Shown: positions 36,273 through 45,910, counted from the first letter of the stretch. The stretch: DNA of 64,000 nucleotides from Rhizobium sp. CF122 (GCF_000282035.1 NZ_AKKA01000008.1:186001-250000), one strand, 5' to 3'. Made by a program: numbers and translations. The notes: generated by a model from the letters alone, not told the origin.

Positions 36273-37628
36273 ATGTTTGGACTGACGCGGGAGACCTATC
36301 TTCTGCTGGATGCTGGCGTGACCATTGTTGGCCTCGTGCTCCTCATCACGCGCTTCAAGATACACCCCTTCATCGCGCTCACCATCGCCGCGGGTTTCCT
36401 TGGCCTCACCTCCGGCATGCCGACGGAGCTGGTGATGAAGTCCTTTCAGGAGGGCTTCGGTGGGGTTCTCGGATTTGTAGGCATTGTGCTTGGCCTTGGA
36501 ACCATGCTCGGCAAACTGATGGCTGAATCCGGCGGCGCGGACCAGATTGCCCAGACCCTGATCCGCACTTTCGGCAAGGAACGGGTACATTGGGCGATGA
36601 TGCTCGCTGCTTTCCTCGTCGGGCTTCCGCTCTTCTTCGAAATCGGCTTCGTGCTTCTCGTACCGCTGGTCTACATCGTCGCGCGCCGGTCGGGCGTGTC
36701 GATCGTTAAGATCGGTATACCGCTTCTAGCTGGTCTATCGGTCGTCCATGGCTTGGTGCCACCCCATCCGGGCCCGCTTCTCGCCATCAGCGTCTTCGGC
36801 GCGGATATCGGCAAGACGATCTTCTACGGTCTCATCGTCGGCTTACCGACTGCTGCGATTGCAGGGCCGATCTTCGGCGCCTTCATCGCCAAGAGAATCC
36901 CGGGTGAAGCGTCGCCGGAGCTAATGGAGCAGTTCGTGCGCGAGGATGTGGATACAGCCAAGCTGCCAAGCTTCTCTGTGACGCTGATTACCATCCTGAT
37001 GCCTGTGTTCCTGATGCTTCTCAAGGCACTCGCCGATATCTCTCTTCCCGAGCACCACGCCGTGCGAGTCTGGATGGACCTGATCGGCCACCCGATCACC
37101 GCACTGCTCGTGGCGCTGCTCATCAGCTTTTATACCTTCGGATCCTATTGCGGCTTCTCGCGCGACACGATCACCAAACTGCTGAACGAGAGCCTTGCGC
37201 CGGTGGCCTCCATTGTGCTCATCGTCGGTGCCGGTGGCGGCTTCAAACAGATGCTCGTTGCCAGCGGCGTCGGCGATGTCATCGGAAAAATGGCCGTCCA
37301 GGCCGACGTATCGCCAATCCTTCTGGCCTGGCTCGTCGCCGCCGTGATCCGCATTGCGACGGGCTCGGCGACGGTTGCCACGATCACCGGTGCTGGGATC
37401 GTCGCTCCGGTCGTCGCGTTGGTGCCGGGCGTTAACCGCGAGCTGCTCGTGCTCGCAACCGGCGCCGGGTCGGTCATACTCTCGCATGTCAACGATGCGG
37501 GCTTCTGGCTGGTAAAGCAGTACTTCAACATGACGGTGGGCGAAACCTTCAAGACCTGGAGCGTCATGGAGACGATCATCTCCGTGATCGGTCTCGGCTT
37601 CGTGCTGCTGCTGTCGCTCGCCGTGTGA
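36273..37628 (+). CDS. gntP: Gluconate:H+ symporter (GntP family)
   Basis: A 451-residue inner-membrane transporter with about 12-14 hydrophobic segments. Typical GntP features are LITRFKIHPFIALTIAAG near the N-terminus, VHGLVPPHPGPLLAIS in the middle, and VNDAGFWLVKQYFNMTVGET near the end. It imports gluconate with protons. It is cotranscribed with gntK and controlled by the divergent LacI-type repressor. Confidence 0.93.
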   Translation: MFGLTRETYLLLDAGVTIVGLVLLITRFKIHPFIALTIAAGFLGLTSGMPTELVMKSFQEGFGGVLGFVGIVLGLGTMLGKLMAESGGADQIAQTLIRTFGKERVHWAMMLAAFLVGLPLFFEIGFVLLVPLVYIVARRSGVSIVKIGIPLLAGLSVVHGLVPPHPGPLLAISVFGADIGKTIFYGLIVGLPTAAIAGPIFGAFIAKRIPGEASPELMEQFVREDVDTAKLPSFSVTLITILMPVFLMLLKALADISLPEHHAVRVWMDLIGHPITALLVALLISFYTFGSYCGFSRDTITKLLNESLAPVASIVLIVGAGGGFKQMLVASGVGDVIGKMAVQADVSPILLAWLVAAVIRIATGSATVATITGAGIVAPVVALVPGVNRELLVLATGAGSVILSHVNDAGFWLVKQYFNMTVGETFKTWSVMETIISVIGLGFVLLLSLAV

Positions 37629-38033
37629 GCGGCGGTTGACCCTGATCGAAGGCGGCGGGTAGAAGGGCCGCCTCGACGCCGTGCTTGCGCACTCCCAAGA
37701 GGCAATCATGGAGGAAAAAAGCCCCGGCGGCGCGCCGGGCAGGACAAGAACCCGCTGCTGGAGGAATGGCGCACGGTGGCTGACTGAAAGGGAAGGTCTG
37801 CTGCCAGTGCTGCGGGCTGTCTTGTTGCGCTCGACGCCTGGAATGTGTTGCTGGTGCTGCAGCACGGAAACACACGAGTGGTTGCTACCAATGGCGGCGC
37901 ATAGCATTGCCGATCAATGCCGTGCTAGGTTGCTTTTTCTTTCCTTATGAGACGCATTTGCGCAACAACTACAATCATGGATTGCAGATGGCGTAAGCGT
38001 TATTTCGGAACTTATGAAAGTTGATTTCCAACT
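37629..38033. other. Intergenic between convergent operons
   Basis: About 400 bases separating the gluconate operon from the oppositely oriented mgd operon. It holds the terminator at 37715-37740. Overlapping open frames are low-complexity and match nothing I know. Confidence 0.45.
37715..37740 (-). terminator. Rho-independent terminator
   Basis: On the minus strand GCCCGGCG / CGCCGGGGC forms a GC stem (one bulged base) followed at once by TTTTTT. It lies about 300 bases beyond mgdD and would end the mgd transcript; a T-run is absent on the other strand. Confidence 0.7.
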
Positions 38034-38606
38034 TCATCTTCCTTTTTCAACAAGCGTGACGTCGGACTGACCCGTACCCCACCCAGCGATAGCAGCAAGC
38101 ACCTCGAGCTCCTCGTACAGAGATTCCGCAAAGCTGCGCAGCACCATCAGCTCGAAGTCGCAGGCACCGGTGCGTGCGACCTGCACTGATATGTGGCCGA
38201 AGAGCGTCACCGCGGCGTGTCCCTCAGGGAAGGCTGACGGATGAAGGTCGACCGCCGTGCCCTTGCTCAGCAATTGGGCGGCAAGCGGGCCAGAGACGCC
38301 GATGCGGACGCGGCCATGGCTCTGGTCAGAGACGAAGGCGCTACCGGCAAGAGCGTTGGAGAAATCCTGAATAAGGGCCTTGGAGAGCATATCGTTGCCG
38401 GCGATGAACCATTGCCGGTATCCGGCCGGCCGCACGGCGCTGTCCTTGATGCCAGCCGCTGAAAGATGTGCCTCGAGGCCTTCGGTCGTTGTCGCTCCCA
38501 TCACCTGCAGCAGATGGCCCTCGGGCAGGGCCTCGAGCCGGATGCCCGGACCTTGCGAAATGGCTTTGTCGGCAAGGACCGACCTTTTTTCAGGAAGATC
38601 AGGCAT
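38034..38606 (-). CDS. mgdD: N-methylglutamate dehydrogenase / sarcosine oxidase gamma subunit
   Basis: A 190-residue SoxG-like subunit with the small GcvT-like fold (PEGHLLQVMG, VRIGVSGPLAAQLLSKG, VARTGACDFELMVLRSFAESLYEEL). ATG 38606 lies inside the end of the alpha-subunit gene behind GAGAAG; an ATG at 38618 is also possible. It is the last of four subunits. Sarcosine oxidase and N-methylglutamate dehydrogenase share this subunit set. The neighbouring N-methylglutamate synthase genes favour the latter. Confidence 0.82.
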   Translation of the reverse strand: MPDLPEKRSVLADKAISQGPGIRLEALPEGHLLQVMGATTTEGLEAHLSAAGIKDSAVRPAGYRQWFIAGNDMLSKALIQDFSNALAGSAFVSDQSHGRVRIGVSGPLAAQLLSKGTAVDLHPSAFPEGHAAVTLFGHISVQVARTGACDFELMVLRSFAESLYEELEVLAAIAGWGTGQSDVTLVEKGR

Positions 38607-41532
38607 GGAGCTTCTCATTTTCAGGGTCGATGAAGACCGGGCTGCAGAGCTGCCCTTCGGTGAATTCGCTTCGAAGGCCGTTCCAGATCAAGACTTTCTC
38701 GCCGATCCGCTCCGGCCCGTTCTTGACCAGCGCTAGACCGATCGTATGCCCAAGGCTCGGCGAAAAGGCACTCGACGTCACATAGCCCTGATCGTTTTCC
38801 AGCGTTGCTGGCGCACCGTCCGCGAGGATATGGGCGCCTGTGCGGAAGCTTGTCGCCGGATCCAGTGGCTTGACGCCGACGAGGTGTGGGCGGTCGGTGG
38901 CCTGAAGACCCTCGCGGGCAAGCATCGCCTTGCCGATGAAATCTGCCTTCGTCGCGGAGACCATACGGGCGAAGCCGAGATCACCCGGCGTCACGGTGCC
39001 ATTGATTTCGGCATGGGTGACATGGCCCTTCTCGATACGCATGACGCCGAGCGCCTCGGCACCATAGGGGCAGATCTCGTACTTCTGCCCCGCCTGCATG
39101 ATGGCATCGGCGACGGACTCGCCATAGGCAGCGGCTACGCCGAGCTCATAGGCGAGTTCGCCGGAAAACGAGATGCGAAAGAGCCGGCCCTCGAGCTTGC
39201 CGCCGAACAGCGTCACCGCGCGTGCGCCCATGAATGGGAAGGTGGCATCGGATATGTCCTCATCGACGATCTCGGAGAGGATCGCCCGGGATTTCGGCCC
39301 CGCGACCGCCATCTGCGCCCATTGGTCGGTGGAGGAGGCAAAGTAGACCTCAAGCTCAGGCCAGAGCGTCTGAGCGCAGAATTCGAGGTGGGTCAGCACG
39401 CCGGCCGCAAGGGCTGTCGTCGTCGTCATGAAGAAATGTTCTTCGCCGAGACGACTGGTGGTTCCGTCATCATAGATCATGCCGTCTTCACGCAGCATGA
39501 TGCCGTAGCGCGCCTTGCCGACGGAAAGCTTGGCGAAGCCGTTGCAATAGATGCGGTCGAGGAAGGTCGCCGCGTCCTTGCCGAAAATCTCGATCTTGCC
39601 GAGCGTCGAGACATCGCAGATGCCGGCATTCTTGCGGATGTTCAGCACTTCGCGGTCGACGCTCTCGCGCCAGCTCTTTTCACCCTCGCGCGGGAACCAG
39701 GAGGAACGATACCAGAGCCCGGTCTCGACGAAGACCGCGCCGTTCTTCTTCGCCCAGTCGTGCAAAGGTGATTTGCGCGCGGGCTGAAAGTGCTTGCCGC
39801 GCGATGAACCGGCAAGCGCGCCGAAGGAGACCGGCGTATAGAAGGGCCGGAATGTCGTGGTACCGACTTCGGCGGGCGACACCCCACGGGCCTCGGCGAG
39901 AATGCCGATCGCGTTGATATTGGAGAGCTTGCCCTGATCGGTCGCCATGCCGTTCGTCGTATAACGCTTGGCAAGCTCGACATGCCCATAACCCTCACGC
40001 ACGGCAAGGCCGAGGTCCTTGAGGTGGACATCGTTCTGGTAATCGACGAAAGCCTTGCCCTTGCCACCCTTGACGGACCAGAGCGGCGAGGCGGAAGCCT
40101 GTATATCTTCCACCGGCGGGAAGGCAGGCTCGATCTTGGCGAGACCGACCGCCTCCAGCGCCTCTACTGCCTTGCGCGCGCCGTCACCTAGGCACGCATC
40201 GGTCGAGGCAAGACCGGCAGCCGAACCCGCGATTAGCAGTCCCTCCTGCCGCTCCGGCGCGAGAAAGGCTGCATGCTTGTCGGACCAGGCCGGCCTTGCA
40301 CCGCGATGGCAGGCGAGGTGAATGATCGGGCTCCAGCCGCCGGACATGGCAAGCGTATCGGCTTCGACCTGTTGTATTCCTGCGGCCGTCGCAATGCTAA
40401 CCCGACGCAGCCGCTTGCCGCCTTGCGCATCGATGATGCGGGCACCGGACAACAAGGGGGCTTTGCCGCTCCAAGCGTCGTTTGCCCCAGCGCGGCTGTC
40501 GACGATGGCGGCGACTTCGATACCTGCCGCTTCGAGATCGGCTGCCGTTTGGTAGCCGGACCTGTTCGTGGTGAAGACAACGGTCCGCTTGCCCGGTGCG
40601 ACCGCATGGCGGTTCAGATAGCTGCGCATGGCGCCCGCCATCATGACGCCCGGAATGTCGTTGCCACCGAAGACGAGGGGCCGCTCTTCGGCGCCGGTGG
40701 CAAGAATGGCCTGCCTGGCGATGATGCGCCAAAGGCGCTCGACCGGCCGGTGCGCATCCGGCGTTGCGACATGTTTCTGCACACGCTCGACGGCGCCGAA
40801 GACGTTGTCGTCATACCAGCCGATGACGGTCGTGCGCGGCAGGCATTGGATGTTAGGCAGGCTTTCGAGTTCGTTCAGAATGTCGCCAAGTGGTGATTGA
40901 CGATCAGCAAGGAAGCTGCCGCCAAGGGCAAATCCTTCGTCTGCAAGCAATACGCGCGCTCCGGCGCGTCCTGCCGTCAGCGCGGCGGCGAGCCCCGCAG
41001 GCCCCGCGCCGATGACGAGCAGGTCGCAATGCGCCCAGCATTTCTCGTAGGAATCGGGGTCCGTCTCATAGGATGCCTTACCGAGGCCGGCGGCCTTGCG
41101 GATGAGCGGTTCGTAAACCTTCTCCCAGAAGGCGGCCGGCCACATGAAAGTCTTGTAGTAGAAACCGGCGCCGAGGAAAGGCGAGAGCAGTCCGTTGACG
41201 GCGCCGACATCGAAGCTAAGCGAGGGCCAGCGGTTCTGGCTGCGCGCAACCAGCCCCTCATGCAGTTCGATCATCGTGGCGCGGCTGTTGGCCTCCGTCC
41301 TGCCTCCGGCTCCGGTGGTCACCAGCGCGTTGGGTTCGGCCGCACCCGCCGTCAGAATGCCGCGCGGCCGGTGGTATTTGAAGCTGCGCCCGACGAGCTG
41401 GATCCCGTTGGCAAGCAGGGCGGAGGCGAGCGTATCGCCGGGGTGGCCTGTGAGATCCGCGCCGTCGAAGCTGAAACCGATGCTCTTGAAGCGGTCGATC
41501 CGGCCGCCGAAAGAAAGGCGGAAACTGGTCAT
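38599..41532 (-). CDS. mgdC: N-methylglutamate dehydrogenase / sarcosine oxidase alpha subunit
   Basis: A 977-residue SoxA-like flavoprotein. Order: N-terminal ferredoxin-like part (about 1-100; RSFKYHRPRGILTAG), FAD/NAD domain with LLVIGAGPAGLAAALTAGRAGARVLLADE (about 170) and ILATGAEERPLVFGGNDIPGVM, and a C-terminal GcvT-type tetrahydrofolate domain from about 595 (SLGHTIGLALVKNGPER near the end). It transfers the N-methyl carbon to THF as methylene-THF. ATG 41532 overlaps the delta-subunit stop (ATGA); the longer upstream frame is ignored. Confidence 0.88.
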   Translation of the reverse strand: MTSFRLSFGGRIDRFKSIGFSFDGADLTGHPGDTLASALLANGIQLVGRSFKYHRPRGILTAGAAEPNALVTTGAGGRTEANSRATMIELHEGLVARSQNRWPSLSFDVGAVNGLLSPFLGAGFYYKTFMWPAAFWEKVYEPLIRKAAGLGKASYETDPDSYEKCWAHCDLLVIGAGPAGLAAALTAGRAGARVLLADEGFALGGSFLADRQSPLGDILNELESLPNIQCLPRTTVIGWYDDNVFGAVERVQKHVATPDAHRPVERLWRIIARQAILATGAEERPLVFGGNDIPGVMMAGAMRSYLNRHAVAPGKRTVVFTTNRSGYQTAADLEAAGIEVAAIVDSRAGANDAWSGKAPLLSGARIIDAQGGKRLRRVSIATAAGIQQVEADTLAMSGGWSPIIHLACHRGARPAWSDKHAAFLAPERQEGLLIAGSAAGLASTDACLGDGARKAVEALEAVGLAKIEPAFPPVEDIQASASPLWSVKGGKGKAFVDYQNDVHLKDLGLAVREGYGHVELAKRYTTNGMATDQGKLSNINAIGILAEARGVSPAEVGTTTFRPFYTPVSFGALAGSSRGKHFQPARKSPLHDWAKKNGAVFVETGLWYRSSWFPREGEKSWRESVDREVLNIRKNAGICDVSTLGKIEIFGKDAATFLDRIYCNGFAKLSVGKARYGIMLREDGMIYDDGTTSRLGEEHFFMTTTTALAAGVLTHLEFCAQTLWPELEVYFASSTDQWAQMAVAGPKSRAILSEIVDEDISDATFPFMGARAVTLFGGKLEGRLFRISFSGELAYELGVAAAYGESVADAIMQAGQKYEICPYGAEALGVMRIEKGHVTHAEINGTVTPGDLGFARMVSATKADFIGKAMLAREGLQATDRPHLVGVKPLDPATSFRTGAHILADGAPATLENDQGYVTSSAFSPSLGHTIGLALVKNGPERIGEKVLIWNGLRSEFTEGQLCSPVFIDPENEKLHA

Positions 41533-41807
41533 GCCTGATCTCCGAGCTTGGCAAGGGCTGCGTCGCTGACGCCGTAGACCAGGTGGGTAACCGTATCTCG
41601 CTCGACGACCAGCCAGCGGCGGCAACCGGAGGAATGGTGCCAATATTCTTTGTGCCGTCCTTTCGGATTGTCACGCAGATAGACGTAGTCGTACCAGACG
41701 TCGGGACCGGCAGTGGGAGCCGGGCGAGCAAGGCTTGCGTCGCCCTTGATGGTAAATTCCTCCCTGGGACGAATGCCGCAGTGAGGGCAGGAAATCAGGC
41801 TTGCCAT
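41529..41807 (-). CDS. mgdB: N-methylglutamate dehydrogenase / sarcosine oxidase delta subunit
   Basis: A 92-residue SoxD-like subunit. Zinc ligands are visible as CPHCGIRPREEF near the N-terminus with HHSSGCRRW later. The signature VWYDYVYLRDNPKGRHKEYWHHSSGC is that of the family. It holds the large complex together and binds zinc. It lies 12 bases after the beta subunit gene and overlaps the alpha gene. Confidence 0.9.
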   Translation of the reverse strand: MASLISCPHCGIRPREEFTIKGDASLARPAPTAGPDVWYDYVYLRDNPKGRHKEYWHHSSGCRRWLVVERDTVTHLVYGVSDAALAKLGDQA

Positions 41808-41819
41808 GTCGTCATATCC

Positions 41820-43070
41820 TCAATGCAGGTTCGGCTGGGCGCCGACGCCCTTTTCATCGATCTGGTAACCGCGCTGGAACCGGTCGAGGCGCAGTTCCCG
41901 CGCCGTCTCGTGCGGCTCGTTGCGGGCGATCAGATGGGCGTAGCAGTAGCCGGAGGCGGGTGTCGCCTTGAAGCCGCCGTAACACCAGCCGGCGTTCAGA
42001 TAGAGATTGTCGATATGGGTGCGGTCGATGATCGGCGAGCCGTCCATGCTCATATCCATGACGCCGCCCCATGTGCGCAGGTAGCGCACGCGGGTCAAGG
42101 CAGGGATCAGGGCGACGCCGGCCTCGGCGACATGCTCGACGGTCGAAAGATTGCCGCGCTGGGCATAGGAATTATAGCCGTCGATATCGCCGCCGAAGAC
42201 GAGGCCGCCCTTGTCCGATTGCGAGACATAGAAATGGCCGGCGCCGAAGGTGACCACGGTATCGATGAACGGCTTCAGCCCTTCGGAGACGAAGGCTTGC
42301 AGCACATGGCTTTCGATCGGCAGGCGCAGGCCCACCATGTCGGCGACGACAGTGGAATTGCCGGCGGCCGCCAGCGCCAGCTTGCCGCAGCCGATAAAGC
42401 CCTTGTTGGTCTCGACACCGGTTACGCGGCCGTTCTCGCTGCGGATGCCAGTTACCTCACAGCCAGTGATGATGTCGACGCCGCGGCTGTCGGCGCCGCG
42501 GGCATAGCCCCAGGCGACCGCATCGTGGCGTACCGTGCCGCCGCGCGACTGGAACAGGCCGCCCATGATGGGGAAGCGGGCATTGTCGAAATCAAGGAAG
42601 GGGAGTTTCAGGCGTACGGCCGCCCGGTCGAGCAATTCGGCATCGACGCCGTGCAGCCGCATGGCGTTGCCGCGCCGTGTATAGGCATCGCGCTGGGCGT
42701 CGGAGTGGAAGAGGTTGAGCACGCCGCGCTGCGAGACCATGGCATTGTAGTTGAAATCCTGCTCCAGCCCTTCCCAGAGCTTCATCGATAGCTCGTAGAA
42801 GGGATTGTTGCCGGGCAGCAGGTAGTTCGAGCGGATGATCGTCGTGTTGCGGCCGATATTGCCGGAACCGAGATAGCCCTTTTCCAGCACGGCGACATTG
42901 GTGATGCCGAAGGTCTTGGCGAGATAATAAGCCGTCGCCAACCCATGACCGCCGCCACCGACGATGACGACGTCATAGTGCGGCTTCGGCGCGGGCTGAC
43001 GCCAGGCCGGAGCCCAGCCGGCATTGCCGCGAAGACCGTTGAGGAAAATGGAGAGAGCGGAATAGCGCAT
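41820..43070 (-). CDS. mgdA: N-methylglutamate dehydrogenase / sarcosine oxidase beta subunit
   Basis: A 416-residue SoxB-like flavoprotein with dinucleotide motif VVIVGGGGHGLATAYYLAK (34-52). GGTVRHDAVAWG contains H182, the histidine expected to carry covalent FMN. This subunit oxidises the secondary amine. It is the first gene of the minus-strand operon and diverges from an AraC-type regulator 88 bases away. Substrate (N-methylglutamate or sarcosine) cannot be decided from residues I can see; context supports N-methylglutamate. Confidence 0.87.
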   Translation of the reverse strand: MRYSALSIFLNGLRGNAGWAPAWRQPAPKPHYDVVIVGGGGHGLATAYYLAKTFGITNVAVLEKGYLGSGNIGRNTTIIRSNYLLPGNNPFYELSMKLWEGLEQDFNYNAMVSQRGVLNLFHSDAQRDAYTRRGNAMRLHGVDAELLDRAAVRLKLPFLDFDNARFPIMGGLFQSRGGTVRHDAVAWGYARGADSRGVDIITGCEVTGIRSENGRVTGVETNKGFIGCGKLALAAAGNSTVVADMVGLRLPIESHVLQAFVSEGLKPFIDTVVTFGAGHFYVSQSDKGGLVFGGDIDGYNSYAQRGNLSTVEHVAEAGVALIPALTRVRYLRTWGGVMDMSMDGSPIIDRTHIDNLYLNAGWCYGGFKATPASGYCYAHLIARNEPHETARELRLDRFQRGYQIDEKGVGAQPNLH

Positions 43071-43158
43071 GGATTCATCCGAGTGGAATTGCGCTCATGA
43101 TGGCAGAACGGCATTTGCCGACTTGCCTATTCAGGACATATTTCGATAGAAAAGGGAC

Positions 43159-44118
43159 ATGTCTTCGATCGATGCGAGAAACGTTCAGCATATCGGCTTC
43201 ATCCTGATCCCAGAATTTGCGCTGATGTCTTATGCCTCGGCGAGCGAGCCGCTGCGCGCCGCCAATCTGCTGGCCGGACGCGAGATCTATCGATTGTCGA
43301 CCTTCTCGCCGGATGGTGCGCCGGCATTGTCGTCCGGTGGCGTGCCCGTGCCGGCGGCACCGCTTCCCGGACGTGGCTCCGGGCTTGCAACGGTCTTCGT
43401 TTGTGCCGGCGGCTCGCCACGCGACTGGCATTATCCGGCTGTGCTGGCTTGTCTGAGGCAGTTGGCGCGTGAGGGGGTGCGTATCGGCGGCATTTCCGGC
43501 GGTCCCTATCTGCTGGCCGCGGCCGGTCTTTTGACAGAGCGCGATTTCACCATCCATTGGGAGCACGCTCCGACGCTGCTCGAGGCTTTTCCGGCGCTGT
43601 CGCCGCGTCAGGCCCGCTTCGTCGTCGACGGCAACCGCATCACCTGCGGCGGCGGGATAGCCCCGCTCGACATGATGCATGTGCTGATCTCCGAACGTAT
43701 GGGGCCGGATTTCGCCCGCCGCGTCAGCGATTGGTATCTGCACACAGAGGTGGGGGAGCCGACGGCGCCGCAGCGAGGGTCTCTGGCCGAGCGTTACGGC
43801 GCCCACCATCCCGGTCTTCTAAGCGTGCTGGAGAAAATGGAGGAGACGATCGAACTGCCGCTCGACCGCACAGCCATGGCGCGAATTGCAGGTGTCACGC
43901 CGCGCCATCTAGACCGGCTGTTTGCTGCGCATCTGGGCTCGACGTTCCTCGATCAATATCGCCGCATCAGGCTGCAGCATGCGCGGCGGCTGCTCGAACA
44001 AAGCCCGCTTTCGATTTCCGAAATCGCCATCGCGACAGGCTTTTCCAGCGGCGCCCATTTCTCGCGAGCCTATCGCAATCTCTATGGCATCGCTCCAAGT
44101 GAAACCCGCCAGGTGTGA
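43159..44118 (+). CDS. GlxA-type AraC regulator
   Basis: A 319-residue regulator. The N-terminal DJ-1/PfpI-like amidotransferase-fold domain (about 10-190: HIGFILIPEFALMSYASASEPLRAAN) lacks a clear catalytic Cys triad. The C-terminal AraC double HTH is at about 215-319 (MARIAGVTPRHLDRLFAAHLG; ISEIAIATGFSSGAHFSRAYRNLYG). The family includes GbdR-type activators of glycine-betaine and sarcosine genes. Its divergent position to mgdA suggests control of that operon by a methylated amine or amino acid. Confidence 0.9.
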   Translation: MSSIDARNVQHIGFILIPEFALMSYASASEPLRAANLLAGREIYRLSTFSPDGAPALSSGGVPVPAAPLPGRGSGLATVFVCAGGSPRDWHYPAVLACLRQLAREGVRIGGISGGPYLLAAAGLLTERDFTIHWEHAPTLLEAFPALSPRQARFVVDGNRITCGGGIAPLDMMHVLISERMGPDFARRVSDWYLHTEVGEPTAPQRGSLAERYGAHHPGLLSVLEKMEETIELPLDRTAMARIAGVTPRHLDRLFAAHLGSTFLDQYRRIRLQHARRLLEQSPLSISEIAIATGFSSGAHFSRAYRNLYGIAPSETRQV

Positions 44119-44194
44119 CTTTCGCCGTAGTTGAGAAAATTTCACTGCGAAGATAGAGTTGTTGCAATAGGGCAATATCGGAAAAGGATCGTGA

Positions 44195-44878
44195 ATGAAG
44201 ACCAAGCCGAACAAAACGTCGAGCGAGGACCATCCGCATACCGCACGGCCAGCATTCTTGCAGGATCCGCATGCGGTTCGCGAACCGAAGGTAAACAATC
44301 TTGAAATGGCGATCGGCCACGAGGTGCGCGCCTATCGCAAGAAGCTCGGCATCACGGTGACGGATCTGGCCGCGGCGACCGGAATTTCGCTTGGCATGCT
44401 TTCGAAAATCGAAAACGGCAATATCTCGCCGTCGCTGACAACGCTGCAATCGCTCTCCCGCGCCCTCGGCGTGCCGCTGACGGCGTTCTTTCGTCGCTTC
44501 GAGGAGCAGCGCAATGCCGTCTTCGTCAAGGCGGGGCAGGGCGTGGAGCTGGAGCGGCGCGGCACGCGCGCCGGCCATCAATATAATCTGCTCGGCCACA
44601 TCGACAATAATTCCAGCGGCGTCATCGTCGAGCCCTATCTCATCACGCTTTCGGCCGATTCCGATGTGTTCCCGACCTTCCAGCACGAGGGCATGGAGTT
44701 CCTCTACATGCTCGAAGGCGAGGTGGTCTATCGCCATGGCGATCAGCTTTACCCCATGCAGCCCGGCGACAGCCTGTTCTTCGATGCGGACGCACCGCAT
44801 GGCCCGGAAGTGCTGGTGAAATTGCCGAGCAAATACCTGTCGATCATCAGCTATCCACAGCGCGGCAAGAATGAATAA
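44195..44878 (+). CDS. XRE-cupin transcriptional regulator
   Basis: A 227-residue regulator. XRE HTH is at about 45-105 (VRAYRKKLGITVTDLAAATGISLGMLSKIENGNISPSL). The C-terminal cupin sensor domain has EGMEFLYMLEGEVVYRHGDQLYPMQPGDSLFFDADAPHGP. It lies just upstream of mgsABC-gmaS on the same strand, separated by a 91-base gap containing an inverted repeat. It probably senses nitrogen status or an amine and controls the mgs operon. Confidence 0.9.
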   Translation: MKTKPNKTSSEDHPHTARPAFLQDPHAVREPKVNNLEMAIGHEVRAYRKKLGITVTDLAAATGISLGMLSKIENGNISPSLTTLQSLSRALGVPLTAFFRRFEEQRNAVFVKAGQGVELERRGTRAGHQYNLLGHIDNNSSGVIVEPYLITLSADSDVFPTFQHEGMEFLYMLEGEVVYRHGDQLYPMQPGDSLFFDADAPHGPEVLVKLPSKYLSIISYPQRGKNE

Positions 44879-44903
44879 TTTGCCTACAGAGAAAAAAATA
44901 TTC

Positions 44904-44923
44904 TTTTGGGTTGAAATCCAAAA
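44904..44923 (+). promoter_or_regulatory. Inverted repeat upstream of mgsA
   Basis: TTTTGG (44904-44909) and CCAAAA (44918-44923) are separated by 8 bases within an AT-rich tract (AAAAAAATATTC before it). It is a candidate operator for the adjacent XRE-cupin regulator or part of the mgs promoter. Confidence 0.35.
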
Positions 44924-44969
44924 ATAGACCTGATAGCCATTTTGCAGACGCGAAATGGAGGGTCTGATC

Positions 44970-45878
44970 ATGTGCGGAATTGTGGGTCTCTTCCTGAAAG
45001 ACAAAAGCCTCGAGCCGGAGCTCGGCTCGCTTCTTTCGTCAATGCTTGTCACGATGACTGATCGCGGGCCTGATAGCGCGGGCATCGCGATTTACGGCGG
45101 CGCCAATGGCAACAAGGCGAAGATCACGATCCAGTCGGCCAGTCCGGCAAAGGATTTCGACGGCCTCGAGCACGAGCTGAGGCGCGCGCTGGATACGTCG
45201 GTGTCGGTCGAGGTAAAGAGCACGCATGCCGTTATTGCGCTTGCGAAGGAAAAACTCGACGAGGGCCGGGCGGCGATCGCGACGCTACGGCCCGATGTCC
45301 GGGTGATGAGCAGCGGCGATGCCATCGAGATCTACAAGGAGACGGGCCTGCCGAAGGACGTCATCTCGCGTTTCGGTGTAGCCTCCATGTCCGGAACGCA
45401 TGGCATCGGTCATACCCGCATGGCAACGGAATCGGCCGTGACCACGCTTGGCGCCCATCCGTTTTCAACTGGATCAGACCAATGCCTGGTCCATAACGGT
45501 TCCCTTTCCAATCACAATAATCTTCGCCGTGAACTCGTGCGCGAGGGCATGGCCTTCGAAACACAGAACGATTCCGAAGTCGCCGCCGCCTATCTGACGG
45601 CCGAGATGGCCAAGGGCAAGGACCTCGGCGAGGCGTTGACCGGTGCGCTCAGCGATCTCGACGGTTTCTTCACCTTCGTCGTCGGCACGAAGTCCGGCTT
45701 TGGCGTCGTTCGTGATCCCATTGCCTGCAAGCCGGCCGTCATGGCCGAAACCGATCAATATGTCGCTTTCGGCTCCGAATATCGTGCGCTCGTAAACCTG
45801 CCGGGCATCGAGAATGCCTGCATCTGGGAACCGGAGCCGGCCACCGTCTATTTCTGGGATCACGAAAAGGCCGCCTAA
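44970..45878 (+). CDS. mgsA: N-methylglutamate synthase subunit A (class II amidotransferase)
   Basis: A 302-residue class II glutamine amidotransferase-like protein. The start is ATG 44970, giving MCGIVGLFLKD, so that Cys2 becomes the N-terminal nucleophile after Met removal; the longer frame from 44955 would bury it. GGAGG is 8 bases upstream. Later motifs are GHTRMATES, HNGSLSNHNNLR and NDSEVAAAYL. It corresponds to the glutaminase-like part of glutamate synthase and forms MgsABC with the next two genes, making N-methylglutamate. Rhizobial annotations also call it GlxB. Confidence 0.87.
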   Translation: MCGIVGLFLKDKSLEPELGSLLSSMLVTMTDRGPDSAGIAIYGGANGNKAKITIQSASPAKDFDGLEHELRRALDTSVSVEVKSTHAVIALAKEKLDEGRAAIATLRPDVRVMSSGDAIEIYKETGLPKDVISRFGVASMSGTHGIGHTRMATESAVTTLGAHPFSTGSDQCLVHNGSLSNHNNLRRELVREGMAFETQNDSEVAAAYLTAEMAKGKDLGEALTGALSDLDGFFTFVVGTKSGFGVVRDPIACKPAVMAETDQYVAFGSEYRALVNLPGIENACIWEPEPATVYFWDHEKAA

Positions 45879-45910
45879 TCCAGCCTTGGCGCAATCGAGA
45901 GAGTTCTTTC

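Noticed and set aside
38746..39771. 341-codon plus-strand frame opposite mgdC
   Set aside because: Antisense to the alpha subunit, with no ribosome site or motif.
41583..42791. 402-codon plus-strand frame opposite mgdA
   Set aside because: Antisense shadow of a well-supported flavoprotein gene; its product shows no family features and reflects GC codon bias.
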